From Gardnerella vaginalis (GTDB lineage Bacteria > Actinomycetota > Actinomycetes > Actinomycetales > Bifidobacteriaceae), in the NCBI RefSeq assembly GCF_001563665.1, contig NZ_KQ961857.1, positions 45,842 through 90,479 of the forward strand: a stretch of DNA of 44,638 bases, written 5' to 3'. How positions within the stretch are numbered: position 1 is the stretch's first letter; the number at the start of each line of letters is the position of its first letter. The translations under genes and the position numbers were made by a program. Positions 17,213 through 24,536 of the stretch are shown piece after piece. The notes under the pieces are model-generated. The model did not search any database. It saw nothing but the letters and a program-made list of their open reading frames with translations, and had not been told where the DNA came from.

Positions 17213-18262
17213 ATGGATTCTAGCAACTTGCAAAACAACAATTATCCTCAATATGCAGAACAAAATAACAGCAATAATAGCAATATCTACACTAATAGTT
17301 CAAGCAATACAAGCAACGCTAACAATACCGACAACGCAAGCAACACTGACAATACTGACAATACAAACAACACTAACACTTACAACGCAAGCAACTTGAA
17401 TCCAACAAACACTTATCAGAGCAACTCTTACCAAAATAACGCTTACCAAAATAGTGGATATCAAAACAGCGGATACACGAATAACACTTATACGAATAAC
17501 AGTTACCAAAACAATAACTATATGAATAACGGATATCAAAACAACGGATATCAAAACAATAACTATATGAATAATAGTTATCAAAACAACAGATACCCAA
17601 ACGGCACAAATCCAACAAACACTTACCAAAACGGCGCTTATACGAATAACACTTATCAAAACAACACTTATGCAAACAATAGTTACCAAAACAATAACTA
17701 TATGAATAACGGATATCAAAACAACAGTTATCAAAACAACAATAATCCAATAAGCACTTATATAAACCGAGATAATCTAATAAGAACATATAAAAACGTT
17801 ATTCAACGAACAACAAGTTTAGTAAATGCGATACTAGTAGATAATCGCAAAAAAATGATCGCTTTAATTGTCGCTGCTGTTTTAGCACTAACACTTATTG
17901 GAAGCGCAATCGTAAAAACTTTTAAACCAAATTACAATTGCTCTGCAGAAAAAAGCGCAAACATAGAGGAATATTTTCATTGTCACCCATCCAGCTTTGA
18001 AAAGAGGGGTGACGATGACGTATCCGCAACATTTGACGCTAAAGGAGATGACCTAAATATAACTATTAAATTCACAGATCGTGTACCTGACTATGGAATT
18101 TCAAAGACTCAAGCTGAGTTTTCTGACAGACTATTACTAACAAATATGTTTCCAGAAGTTGAAGAAGCTAAAAATAAAGTCATTTCTCCAATACATTTAC
18201 ACTATACTTTCTTAAATAATGATGACAGTGTTATTTTTAAAGATGACTTTATCGATAACTAA
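17213..18262 (+). CDS. Membrane-anchored protein with Tyr-Asn-rich pentapeptide repeats; function unknown
   Basis: I do not recognise a named family over the full length. Residues 1-66 are Asn/Ser/Thr/Asp-rich. Residues 67-176 are 22 tandem pentapeptides of the form x-Tyr-[Gln/Thr/Met]-Asn-[Asn/Ser], a prion-like composition. A basic stretch (DNRKK) precedes one membrane helix (about 214-236), which puts the repeats inside the cell and residues 237-349 outside. The outer domain has two cysteines (C243, C257). Its pattern (SATFDAKGDDLNITIKF, a helix, then IHLHYTFLNNDDSVIFKDDF) recalls DUF4854-type Gram-positive surface domains; that likeness is tentative. The ATG has an ideal GAGGAG site. The gene lies between divergent clpP and a convergent CLC channel. 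Confidence 0.85.
   Translation: MDSSNLQNNNYPQYAEQNNSNNSNIYTNSSSNTSNANNTDNASNTDNTDNTNNTNTYNASNLNPTNTYQSNSYQNNAYQNSGYQNSGYTNNTYTNNSYQNNNYMNNGYQNNGYQNNNYMNNSYQNNRYPNGTNPTNTYQNGAYTNNTYQNNTYANNSYQNNNYMNNGYQNNSYQNNNNPISTYINRDNLIRTYKNVIQRTTSLVNAILVDNRKKMIALIVAAVLALTLIGSAIVKTFKPNYNCSAEKSANIEEYFHCHPSSFEKRGDDDVSATFDAKGDDLNITIKFTDRVPDYGISKTQAEFSDRLLLTNMFPEVEEAKNKVISPIHLHYTFLNNDDSVIFKDDFIDN
17411..17740 (+). repeat. 22 tandem 15-bp units encoding Tyr-Asn-rich pentapeptides
   Basis: Each 15-bp unit resembles GGATATCAAAACAAC or its variants. Longer blocks recur (for example the stretch encoding NNYMNNGYQNN), so the array also grew by duplication of multi-unit segments. One unit (TNPTN) lacks the tyrosine. 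Confidence 0.92.
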
Positions 18263-18269
18263 ATAATAC

Positions 18270-18320
18270 AATATGCGCTTTTGCTACTCGTTGAATAAAC
18301 AAATATCAAAGGCGCATATT
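18270..18320. terminator. Bidirectional terminator overlapping the CLC-channel stop codon
   Basis: A perfect 9-bp inverted repeat (AATATGCGC at 18270-18278 with 18312-18320) can extend by AAAG/CTTT-type pairs. The stop codon of the convergent CLC gene (18306-18308) lies inside the hairpin. Confidence 0.82.
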
Positions 18321-19748
18321 TTTATTTTCGAAGAGTTTTGCGAACAGAAACGTTATACTTCTAGAAACAGCACAAGCTACAGCCATAGGAACAATCACAA
18401 TAAGCGAAACGTTTACTAATTGAGCTACAAGCAAAAGCGCAAACCATAATGACTTTCTACTAGCAGTCAATAAGCTTGCAGCACCAAAAATAGCAGCCAA
18501 AATCAATGCATTAGGCTGACTTAATACTAAGCTAGAAATAAATGGAAGTTTCATGCTTACAATGCCTACAATCAGCCCAATACAAGCTCCAGTTGAAATA
18601 CTCGGCTGAAGAATGCCTCCAGAAGCACCGGCTCGCAAAACAAGCAAAGTAGCAGCCATTTTCATTATTGCAAGAATCAGCAAAATAATCATAATATTCG
18701 AGAAAGCTAAAAAATGCGGAGAACTAGACACAGAAAATGCAAGTTGGCAAAGTGATCTACCATTTCCCATGATATGTGGAAACCAGCAAGCTGCAATACC
18801 AATAGTTAAGCCGGCTATTGGCATAAAACACAACATTTTTATGCCACGCAAAGCATGAGTACGACACCAAATAATACACAAGCGAAAAACGTAACCAACT
18901 AAACCGCACACTAAACCTACAACAGCAGCCAAAACACAAATTTGCCAAGAAATATCGCACGAAAATTGAGAAATATTGTAGTATCTAGAATGATGCATTA
19001 AAAATTCAGCAACAAAAGCAGCAACGTAATTCATAGAAAGCGCAAAAGGCAAGCAATACAAACGATCAGAGCGCAAAATATGCTTAATTACATTAGCTAC
19101 TACAGAACCATTTTCACGATTTAGCCATGCGTAAAAACCAAAACCTTGAGTTTTACTAAGTAATCCTAAAGCAAGCACGCTTCCAGCTAAAGGAGCGTGA
19201 TACACTGCAGCCAAACCAGCGCCAGCAGCAGATGCAATAAGTACGCGCTGAGTTTTAGAAGATATATGAAAAACACTGCTGTAACGCTGAGCAATAAGCG
19301 CAGCTAATTCTCTAGGAGCTACTTCCCTGCCTATTGAAATTCCAGAACCAACAATTCCGATTTGCAACAAAACATGCGCAATAGTAGAAAAAATTGGCAT
19401 AACACTTCCGAAAACAGCTTGAGGGATTGTGACAATACGAGGAGGATTTTCTCTTTTGCGAAGAAAATACCAAGATACGCCAGCAATAGTCATCGAAATT
19501 GTGCAAGATAGCACGTAACGATACCAAGGAAGAGATGAAAATACAGTATTTTTAGCAGATTCGATTGATCCAAAAGCAATGTATTGTACTGCATAAAGAA
19601 TGAATGTAAGAAGAGTCGCACCTAAACCAGTGAGAATGCCAATAAAAATAACAGATAAAGCTAAGAAAGCAAAATTTAAAAACTTAAAAAGCACTGTTCT
19701 ACTATTGCAACTGCGATTCTTCACATTAGTTTTGATAGTACTTTTCAT
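18306..19748 (-). CDS. CLC-family chloride channel or H+/Cl- antiporter
   Basis: A 480-residue membrane protein with CLC signatures: GSGISIGREVAPRELAAL (the GREGP region, gating glutamate retained in GRE) and RAGASGGILQPSISTGACIG (the GGIFxPS region). The canonical proline after GREG is altered (GREVAP). No C-terminal CBS domains are present, so it is the short prokaryotic form. It may exchange Cl- or F- for protons; the substrate cannot be told from these motifs. The ATG at 19748 has only a weak ribosome binding site. A (TAAA)6 microsatellite lies about 90 bases upstream. With the divergent repeat protein it interrupts the usual tig-clpP neighbourhood. Confidence 0.88.
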   Translation of the reverse strand: MKSTIKTNVKNRSCNSRTVLFKFLNFAFLALSVIFIGILTGLGATLLTFILYAVQYIAFGSIESAKNTVFSSLPWYRYVLSCTISMTIAGVSWYFLRKRENPPRIVTIPQAVFGSVMPIFSTIAHVLLQIGIVGSGISIGREVAPRELAALIAQRYSSVFHISSKTQRVLIASAAGAGLAAVYHAPLAGSVLALGLLSKTQGFGFYAWLNRENGSVVANVIKHILRSDRLYCLPFALSMNYVAAFVAEFLMHHSRYYNISQFSCDISWQICVLAAVVGLVCGLVGYVFRLCIIWCRTHALRGIKMLCFMPIAGLTIGIAACWFPHIMGNGRSLCQLAFSVSSSPHFLAFSNIMIILLILAIMKMAATLLVLRAGASGGILQPSISTGACIGLIVGIVSMKLPFISSLVLSQPNALILAAIFGAASLLTASRKSLWFALLLVAQLVNVSLIVIVPMAVACAVSRSITFLFAKLFENKNMRL

Positions 19749-19835
19749 TATTTATACTTTCACTAAATTATATGAGATCAAATTGAAGATCATATTTACA
19801 TGAGATTACATTACAAATATACGAAAACGAATATA

Positions 19836-19859
19836 TAAATAAATAAATAAATAAATAAA
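19836..19859. repeat. (TAAA)6 microsatellite upstream of the CLC gene
   Basis: Six uninterrupted TAAA units lie in the 233-base gap between the CLC gene and tig. A second, imperfect AAAT-rich stretch follows at about 19880-19905. The rest of the gap is A/T-rich and holds no gene. Confidence 0.9.
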
Positions 19860-19905
19860 GATAAGAGTTATAGGCAAAAAATAAATAAAATAAATAAAAA
19901 TAAAT

Positions 19906-19936
19906 AGACCCAGCAGAAAATAATTCCGCTAGGTCT
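19906..19936 (-). terminator. Terminator of tig
   Basis: On the minus strand AGACC-T-AGC pairs with GCT-G-GGTCT across an AT-rich loop, followed by a T-rich tract. It lies 45 bases after the tig stop. A small GTTACTT/AAGTAAC palindrome lies between. Confidence 0.78.
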
Positions 19937-19981
19937 TACTTAAAAACAGTTACTTTTAAGTAACGTAGAACTTAGTTACTT

Positions 19982-21340
19982 CTACTTAGAAAGCTCATCA
20001 GCTACTTCAGCTGCAGCAGAAGCAGCTTTAACACTCTCCTCTTCAGAAGTACCATCATCTTCAGTAAGGAAAGCACTCAAATCGATCGTTTCACCATTAG
20101 AAACGAACTTTACTGCACGCATACCAGCGATTAACGCCTTAGAGCGAGCAACTTCTTGAACAGCTGAACCGAGCTGACCATTGCGCACAATCGCGCTAAT
20201 GAACTGACTTGGATCCATACCATACTGCTGTGCAACTGAAATAAGGAAATTAGTGACATCAGCTTGCGAAACTGATACATCTAGTTTCTCAGCTAAAGCA
20301 TCTAACACCATCTGATCACGAAGTTCTTTTTCGGCAGCCTTTTCAGCTTCTTCTTTCTGATCCTTAGTAGCTTTCTCAGGATCTGGAGTCATACCCTTAA
20401 GATGCTCAGCAACAGCCTTTTCTTTTACGCCCTTTGGTACAGGAATTTCAACTTCTTCCTGAATCTTAGCAATAAAAGCATCACGAGCAATAGTTGCTTG
20501 ACGACCTTCATTAGACTGTTCGCAAGCCTTACGTACATCTTCTTTAAGCTCATCTAAAGTATCAAACTCAGAAGCTTCTTTAGCGAAATCATCGTCAAGT
20601 TCTGGCAATTCCTGTGTCTTTACAGAATTAACTTTAACCTTAACTTGAGCTTTTTCGCCTTCATGCTTGCTGTTCTTGTACTGATCGGTTTCAAAAATAG
20701 CTTCTTCGCCAGCAGAAAGACCTTCCAAAGCTTCATCCATTTCATTAAGAATACGATGAGTTCCAACCTCAATGCTTTCACCTTCACTACTCGCTACTAC
20801 TTCATCTCCGAATGAAGAAGTGTAGTCAATATTGGCAAAATCACCCTTCTTAATTGGACGATCGACACCAACAAGAGTTGCGAAACGATGACGCAATGCT
20901 TCAAGACGAGCATTTACATCTTCATCAGTTACTTCAGGCTTTTCTACTTCGATATCTACACCATCAAACTTATTAAGTTTGAACTCTGGGCGACGCTCAA
21001 CAGTAGCAACGAACTTTAACTTTTCTTCGCCAGTAGCTGATTCAGGCACTTCTTGCACTTCAAACTCTGGCTGATCCATAGGACTGATCTTCTTTTCTTC
21101 CAAAGCTTGAGAATAAAGCTCTGGAACAGCAGAATTCACAGCTTCACCGGCAACAGCTGCGAAGCCTACGCGCTGATCTACAATCTTTCCAGGTACATGA
21201 CCTTTACGGAAACCAGGCACGTTGATTTGCTTGGCGATTTCCTTACGGGCCTTATCTAAGTAAGGCTTGAATTCTTCGAGTTCTACGGTAATGGTGAGCT
21301 TAACTTTAGTTGGCTCAAGATTCCTGACGCTGATTTTCAC
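19982..21340 (-). CDS. tig: Trigger factor (ribosome-associated chaperone, peptidyl-prolyl isomerase)
   Basis: The chaperone that meets nascent chains at the ribosome exit. The N-terminal ribosome-binding motif GFRKGHVPGKIV is present. The FKBP-like domain follows (about 155-240; IKKGDFANIDYTSSF) and then the long helical C-terminal substrate-cradle. At 452 residues it is the normal length. The open frame extends 16 codons upstream, but GTG at 21340 begins the conserved KISVRNLEPTKVKLTI with AGGAG 7 bases ahead, so I use it. An Ala/Glu/Ser-rich acidic tail (after LTEDDGTSEEE) is typical of actinobacteria. RNase D lies 51 bases upstream on the same strand. Confidence 0.97.
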   Translation of the reverse strand: MKISVRNLEPTKVKLTITVELEEFKPYLDKARKEIAKQINVPGFRKGHVPGKIVDQRVGFAAVAGEAVNSAVPELYSQALEEKKISPMDQPEFEVQEVPESATGEEKLKFVATVERRPEFKLNKFDGVDIEVEKPEVTDEDVNARLEALRHRFATLVGVDRPIKKGDFANIDYTSSFGDEVVASSEGESIEVGTHRILNEMDEALEGLSAGEEAIFETDQYKNSKHEGEKAQVKVKVNSVKTQELPELDDDFAKEASEFDTLDELKEDVRKACEQSNEGRQATIARDAFIAKIQEEVEIPVPKGVKEKAVAEHLKGMTPDPEKATKDQKEEAEKAAEKELRDQMVLDALAEKLDVSVSQADVTNFLISVAQQYGMDPSQFISAIVRNGQLGSAVQEVARSKALIAGMRAVKFVSNGETIDLSAFLTEDDGTSEEESVKAASAAAEVADELSK

Positions 21341-21391
21341 GCTTGCGCTCCTGAAATTACGTTTTCTTATCTCTGCCGTATGGCACAACCG

Positions 21392-22906
21392 TTATATGAT
21401 AACGCGAGTCACGGACTCAGAAATTAAATCCACTTGCCAAACTCTAGCTCCCTGCTCAATAAGGAATAAACGTACATCAATATTTTTTATATCATCATTC
21501 CAGCAAAGATTTCGAATTATTTGCGGTTTAATTAAAACATCCATAGGCGTATGGGTATCTTCAGCGATTCTCATAACAACAGCTTTCACTTTTTGCAATA
21601 TTGCAAAACGATTAGGATGATGCTCACGCCAGTATTTCATTGATTTGGGAGCGCATTGACAATCTTGCTCAAAAGAATTCTCAAAATCACTTATATTTTT
21701 ATGCTCAACATGCTCATCATCCGCAATATTCTCATTATTTTTAATATGATCTCTAGAAGATTCAGAATCTTTATAATTTTCGCTATCACTGTAAAATCTA
21801 GTATCAGCATGATTAGCATAATCAGCATGATTGCTAGAAGAATTTACTAAACATCTATAAAAGTTATTAGAGTTATTAGAGTTGTTACAATCACTTGAAT
21901 CATCGTCAATAGACATTGCATCTATGCCACTTTTAGCTTTAGAAATAGCTTTTTCAATAACAAGTTTCCAGACATTGGGCTTAATTTTACGCTGAATTGG
22001 AGCATATCGCTCAAACATCTTATCTTGCTCACAACCAGTATGAATTCGAACTCTCTCATTAAGAATACGTATTGAGCGGAAAGACCTTGAATTATTTGGC
22101 TTGCGCTTACTTGCTTCAATAATTGCAGCATCAGATAGCAATAGAGTTGGAGCAATATCGTATTGTCTAGCAAGCTCATCTCTCTTTTGCCACAGCTCTT
22201 TAGCTATCATTAAGCCGATTTTATCGTGCATAAGAACACTAATATGAGATATTCGAAGCCAAGGACGAGGATGCTTAGCTTTCTTTTTTGCTCCAGCTAT
22301 CAACAAGTGTGCAAATTCTTCTTCAGCCCAAGAAAGCTTACCTTGTTTCTTTAGTTCAGCACGCATCACTTCTTCTAATTCGATTAGCAATTCAACGTCT
22401 AAAGCCGCGTAATTTCGCCAATCTCTAGGAAGAGGTCTATATGACCAGTCCGCTGCAGAATGTTCTTTTGCAAGAGTCAATCCCAAATAATATTCAGTTA
22501 CAGAACTTAATCCGAAACGCTTTCTTCCAAGTAATTTAGCTGCGATTTCTGTATCAAATAAAGCACGTGGGCGTAAACCAATGTCGAAAAATCCTGGCAA
22601 ATCTTGCATAGAATCGTGAATAATCCAAGGCGCATCCCCTACTGCCTTGTTAAATTCGTTCCAATCGGCTCCAAGTTTTGTAAGTTCTATTGGATCTAAT
22701 AACCCAATTCCTGCACCTTTGCGCTTGAATTGAATCAACCAATCTTCATGACTATATCGAAAACCTGAAGCTCGCTCAGCATCTGCAGCCAAAGGTCCAG
22801 AGCCTTCAGTCAACAAACTGCAATATTTTTTATATGCTTCAAGCGTATCAATGACTTCTGGAACTCCTTCTCTAGGCTCTTTTAAGAGCTTTGGTTCCTC
22901 GAACAA
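21392..22906 (-). CDS. rnd: Ribonuclease D-like 3'-5' exonuclease with a large low-complexity insertion
   Basis: A DEDDy exonuclease acting on stable RNA 3' ends. The catalytic residues are visible as D42 and E44 (AADAERA), D102 (HDSMQDLPGF), and Y166 with D170 (YAALD). An HRDC domain follows at about 215-295 (WLRISHISVLMHDK onwards). Residues 331-420 are an Asn/Asp/Ser-rich insertion, after which a conserved C-terminal part resumes (YWREHHPNRFAILQKVKAVVMRIAED). The total of 504 residues is above the usual 380-430 because of the insertion. The start is TTG at 22906 with GGGAGG 5 bases upstream, a good site for a rare start codon. It lies directly upstream of tig. Confidence 0.93.
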   Translation of the reverse strand: MFEEPKLLKEPREGVPEVIDTLEAYKKYCSLLTEGSGPLAADAERASGFRYSHEDWLIQFKRKGAGIGLLDPIELTKLGADWNEFNKAVGDAPWIIHDSMQDLPGFFDIGLRPRALFDTEIAAKLLGRKRFGLSSVTEYYLGLTLAKEHSAADWSYRPLPRDWRNYAALDVELLIELEEVMRAELKKQGKLSWAEEEFAHLLIAGAKKKAKHPRPWLRISHISVLMHDKIGLMIAKELWQKRDELARQYDIAPTLLLSDAAIIEASKRKPNNSRSFRSIRILNERVRIHTGCEQDKMFERYAPIQRKIKPNVWKLVIEKAISKAKSGIDAMSIDDDSSDCNNSNNSNNFYRCLVNSSSNHADYANHADTRFYSDSENYKDSESSRDHIKNNENIADDEHVEHKNISDFENSFEQDCQCAPKSMKYWREHHPNRFAILQKVKAVVMRIAEDTHTPMDVLIKPQIIRNLCWNDDIKNIDVRLFLIEQGARVWQVDLISESVTRVII

Positions 22907-22997
22907 GTACGCCTCCCGATTTGCATGCTTTAGCCAAATTCTTACGCTTTTTACATCTTACTTTGCAATTTTTGCAAAATATCTGTAAAAAATATTT

Positions 22998-23035
22998 AAG
23001 CCGTGTTATAGATTACGCATCTTTTAACACGGCTT
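22998..23035. terminator. Terminator between the 124-residue membrane protein gene and rnd
   Basis: A perfect 11-bp inverted repeat (AAGCCGTGTTA at 22998-23008, complement at 23025-23035). On the minus strand it is followed by a T-rich stretch. It lies 52 bases after the small membrane protein gene, which it probably ends. Confidence 0.88.
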
Positions 23036-23087
23036 CAACTTTCGCACACAACTACGACTATTCAAAAATAAAAAATCAAATAAATAA

Positions 23088-23462
23088 TCAATCTGTTTTA
23101 TTGTTTGCTATTTCGTCATTTATGCGTTTAACAAGCTTAGTTTTAAGGAATCTAGTAAGAGTAAATGCAACTGCTGATAATATAAGCGTTGGAAGAAGGT
23201 ATCCAAAATATCCAGCAAAATCATTTCCAGATTTGAAAGTAAAAACTTCTAAAACAAAAGTTATTAAAATTGATATTATCGGCACTTCAATAAGAAGTTT
23301 CTTATCGAAAGATGCAACAATGTTTATCGGAAATAAAATTAGCGGCAAAATAGCGAAAATAACAATCGCGCTAGTAAAACCATATCTATCGCTATACCGC
23401 ACAAAAATAGCTAGTGCAAACGCAAAAGCTAATGCAATCCAACAACCTATTCTGCGCTTCAT
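23088..23462 (-). CDS. Small four-helix membrane protein of unknown function
   Basis: A 124-residue protein I do not recognise, with about four hydrophobic segments (roughly residues 5-22, 28-50, 57-75 and 84-104) joined by short basic loops and ending in a polar tail (INDEIANNKTD). The ATG has an AAGGA site 6 bases upstream. It is flanked by terminator-like structures and is probably transcribed alone or with pflA upstream. The gap to pflA contains a perfect TTGTATAATTATACAA palindrome at about 23489-23504. Confidence 0.7.
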   Translation of the reverse strand: MKRRIGCWIALAFAFALAIFVRYSDRYGFTSAIVIFAILPLILFPINIVASFDKKLLIEVPIISILITFVLEVFTFKSGNDFAGYFGYLLPTLILSAVAFTLTRFLKTKLVKRINDEIANNKTD

Positions 23463-23565
23463 TGCGTATCCTTATCTCTAAAAAAGTATTTGTATAATTA
23501 TACAAAAATCCTTCAAAAAAACAATTAAATACGCAAAAATTGCCTAAAACGCATCGAGGTTCAAT

Positions 23566-24447
23566 CTAGTACACTACAAAACCATGATCTTTGAACTGGT
23601 TTACAACTCGCTCTTTAAGAGCTCTAGAAGGTCCTTTTTGATTCTCAAGAGGATACGGGATTCTGAGCTCATGCCACTTTGGACGGCCTAGTTGATGGAA
23701 GCCAAGAACGTCAATATGCTCAACAGCATCCCCAAACGAATCGCAAATCTCAGCAACTTTTTCAACATTTTCTTCGCTGTCAGTCAAACCTGGAACGAGC
23801 ACAAAACGCACCCAAATCTTCTTACCAGCCTTCGCCAATCGCTGACCAAAGTCAATAGTTGGCTGAAGCAAGCCACCAGTAACTTTCTTATACGTTTCTT
23901 CAGTGCCAGATTTAACGTCAAGCAAGCAAAGATCAATGTCTTCAATCATTTCGTCCGTATAATTGCGATTCAAAAATCCGGAAGTATCCAAGCAAGTGTG
24001 CACGCCCATTTCTTTAGCAGCGCGAAATACTCGAGATACGAAAGCAGGCTGCATCATGGACTCTCCACCAGAAAAAGTAATTCCGCCTCCTGTTGCTTTA
24101 AAAAGACTTTGATAACGGTCTACTTTTTTAATCATCGCATCCAAGTAGACTGGCTTGCCATCACGCATTTTCCAAGTATCAGGATTTTGGCAATATTGGC
24201 AGCGAAGCGGGCAGCCGCTCATAAACACTGTCATACGAGTTCCAGGTCCGTCAACAGAAGTGTTAATATCCCACGAATGCACGAACCCAATATCGCCAGT
24301 TTTGAGAGCTGCTAAACGATCTTTTCTGTCTAATCCAATTGGAGATTCAAAACCGGAAAGCCCACCCATTAAAGTCTGTCGGGCATACTCTTTCGACTCT
24401 TTAAGCATATGCTGCGTTGTAGTTCGAAACGCTGTATTATCAGCCAT
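23566..24447 (-). CDS. pflA: Pyruvate formate-lyase-activating enzyme (radical SAM)
   Basis: The glycyl-radical activase that installs the radical on PflB under anaerobic conditions. The radical-SAM cluster motif is C79-x3-C83-x2-C86 (SGCPLRCQYC), followed by TGGGITFSGGESMMQP, the SAM-contacting Gly-Gly-Glu region. At 293 residues it is slightly longer than E. coli PflA because of an N-terminal lead of about 45 residues. The ATG follows GGAGGG by 7 bases. It lies directly downstream of pflB but behind a strong hairpin, so it may be made at a lower level than PflB or from read-through. Confidence 0.96.
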   Translation of the reverse strand: MADNTAFRTTTQHMLKESKEYARQTLMGGLSGFESPIGLDRKDRLAALKTGDIGFVHSWDINTSVDGPGTRMTVFMSGCPLRCQYCQNPDTWKMRDGKPVYLDAMIKKVDRYQSLFKATGGGITFSGGESMMQPAFVSRVFRAAKEMGVHTCLDTSGFLNRNYTDEMIEDIDLCLLDVKSGTEETYKKVTGGLLQPTIDFGQRLAKAGKKIWVRFVLVPGLTDSEENVEKVAEICDSFGDAVEHIDVLGFHQLGRPKWHELRIPYPLENQKGPSRALKERVVNQFKDHGFVVY

Positions 24448-24481
24448 TAAGCTGCCCTCCTATATTCCGCAAAATATGGTA

Positions 24482-24519
24482 TAAACCGCCGAAGCAATAA
24501 TACTCACTCCGGCGGTTTA
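24482..24519. terminator. Hairpin between pflB and pflA
   Basis: A perfect 10-bp inverted repeat (TAAACCGCCG at 24482-24491, complement at 24510-24519) begins 17 bases after the pflB stop. It may end most pflB transcripts, or protect the pflB 3' end while limiting pflA. Confidence 0.88.
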
Positions 24520-24536
24520 TAAACAATCTCTAGCTA

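Noticed and set aside
17411..17740. Regular repeat array considered as CRISPR
   Set aside because: The units are 15 bp, contiguous and in frame within a coding gene. There are no unique spacers and no cas genes nearby.
17300..17789. Two long antisense open frames (144 and 138 residues) opposite the Asn-rich repeat, one looking like a hydrophobic membrane protein
   Set aside because: The hydrophobic Val/Ile composition is what the complement of Asn/Tyr codons (AAC, TAT) gives. They lack a ribosome binding site and exist only because the repeat has no stops on the other strand.
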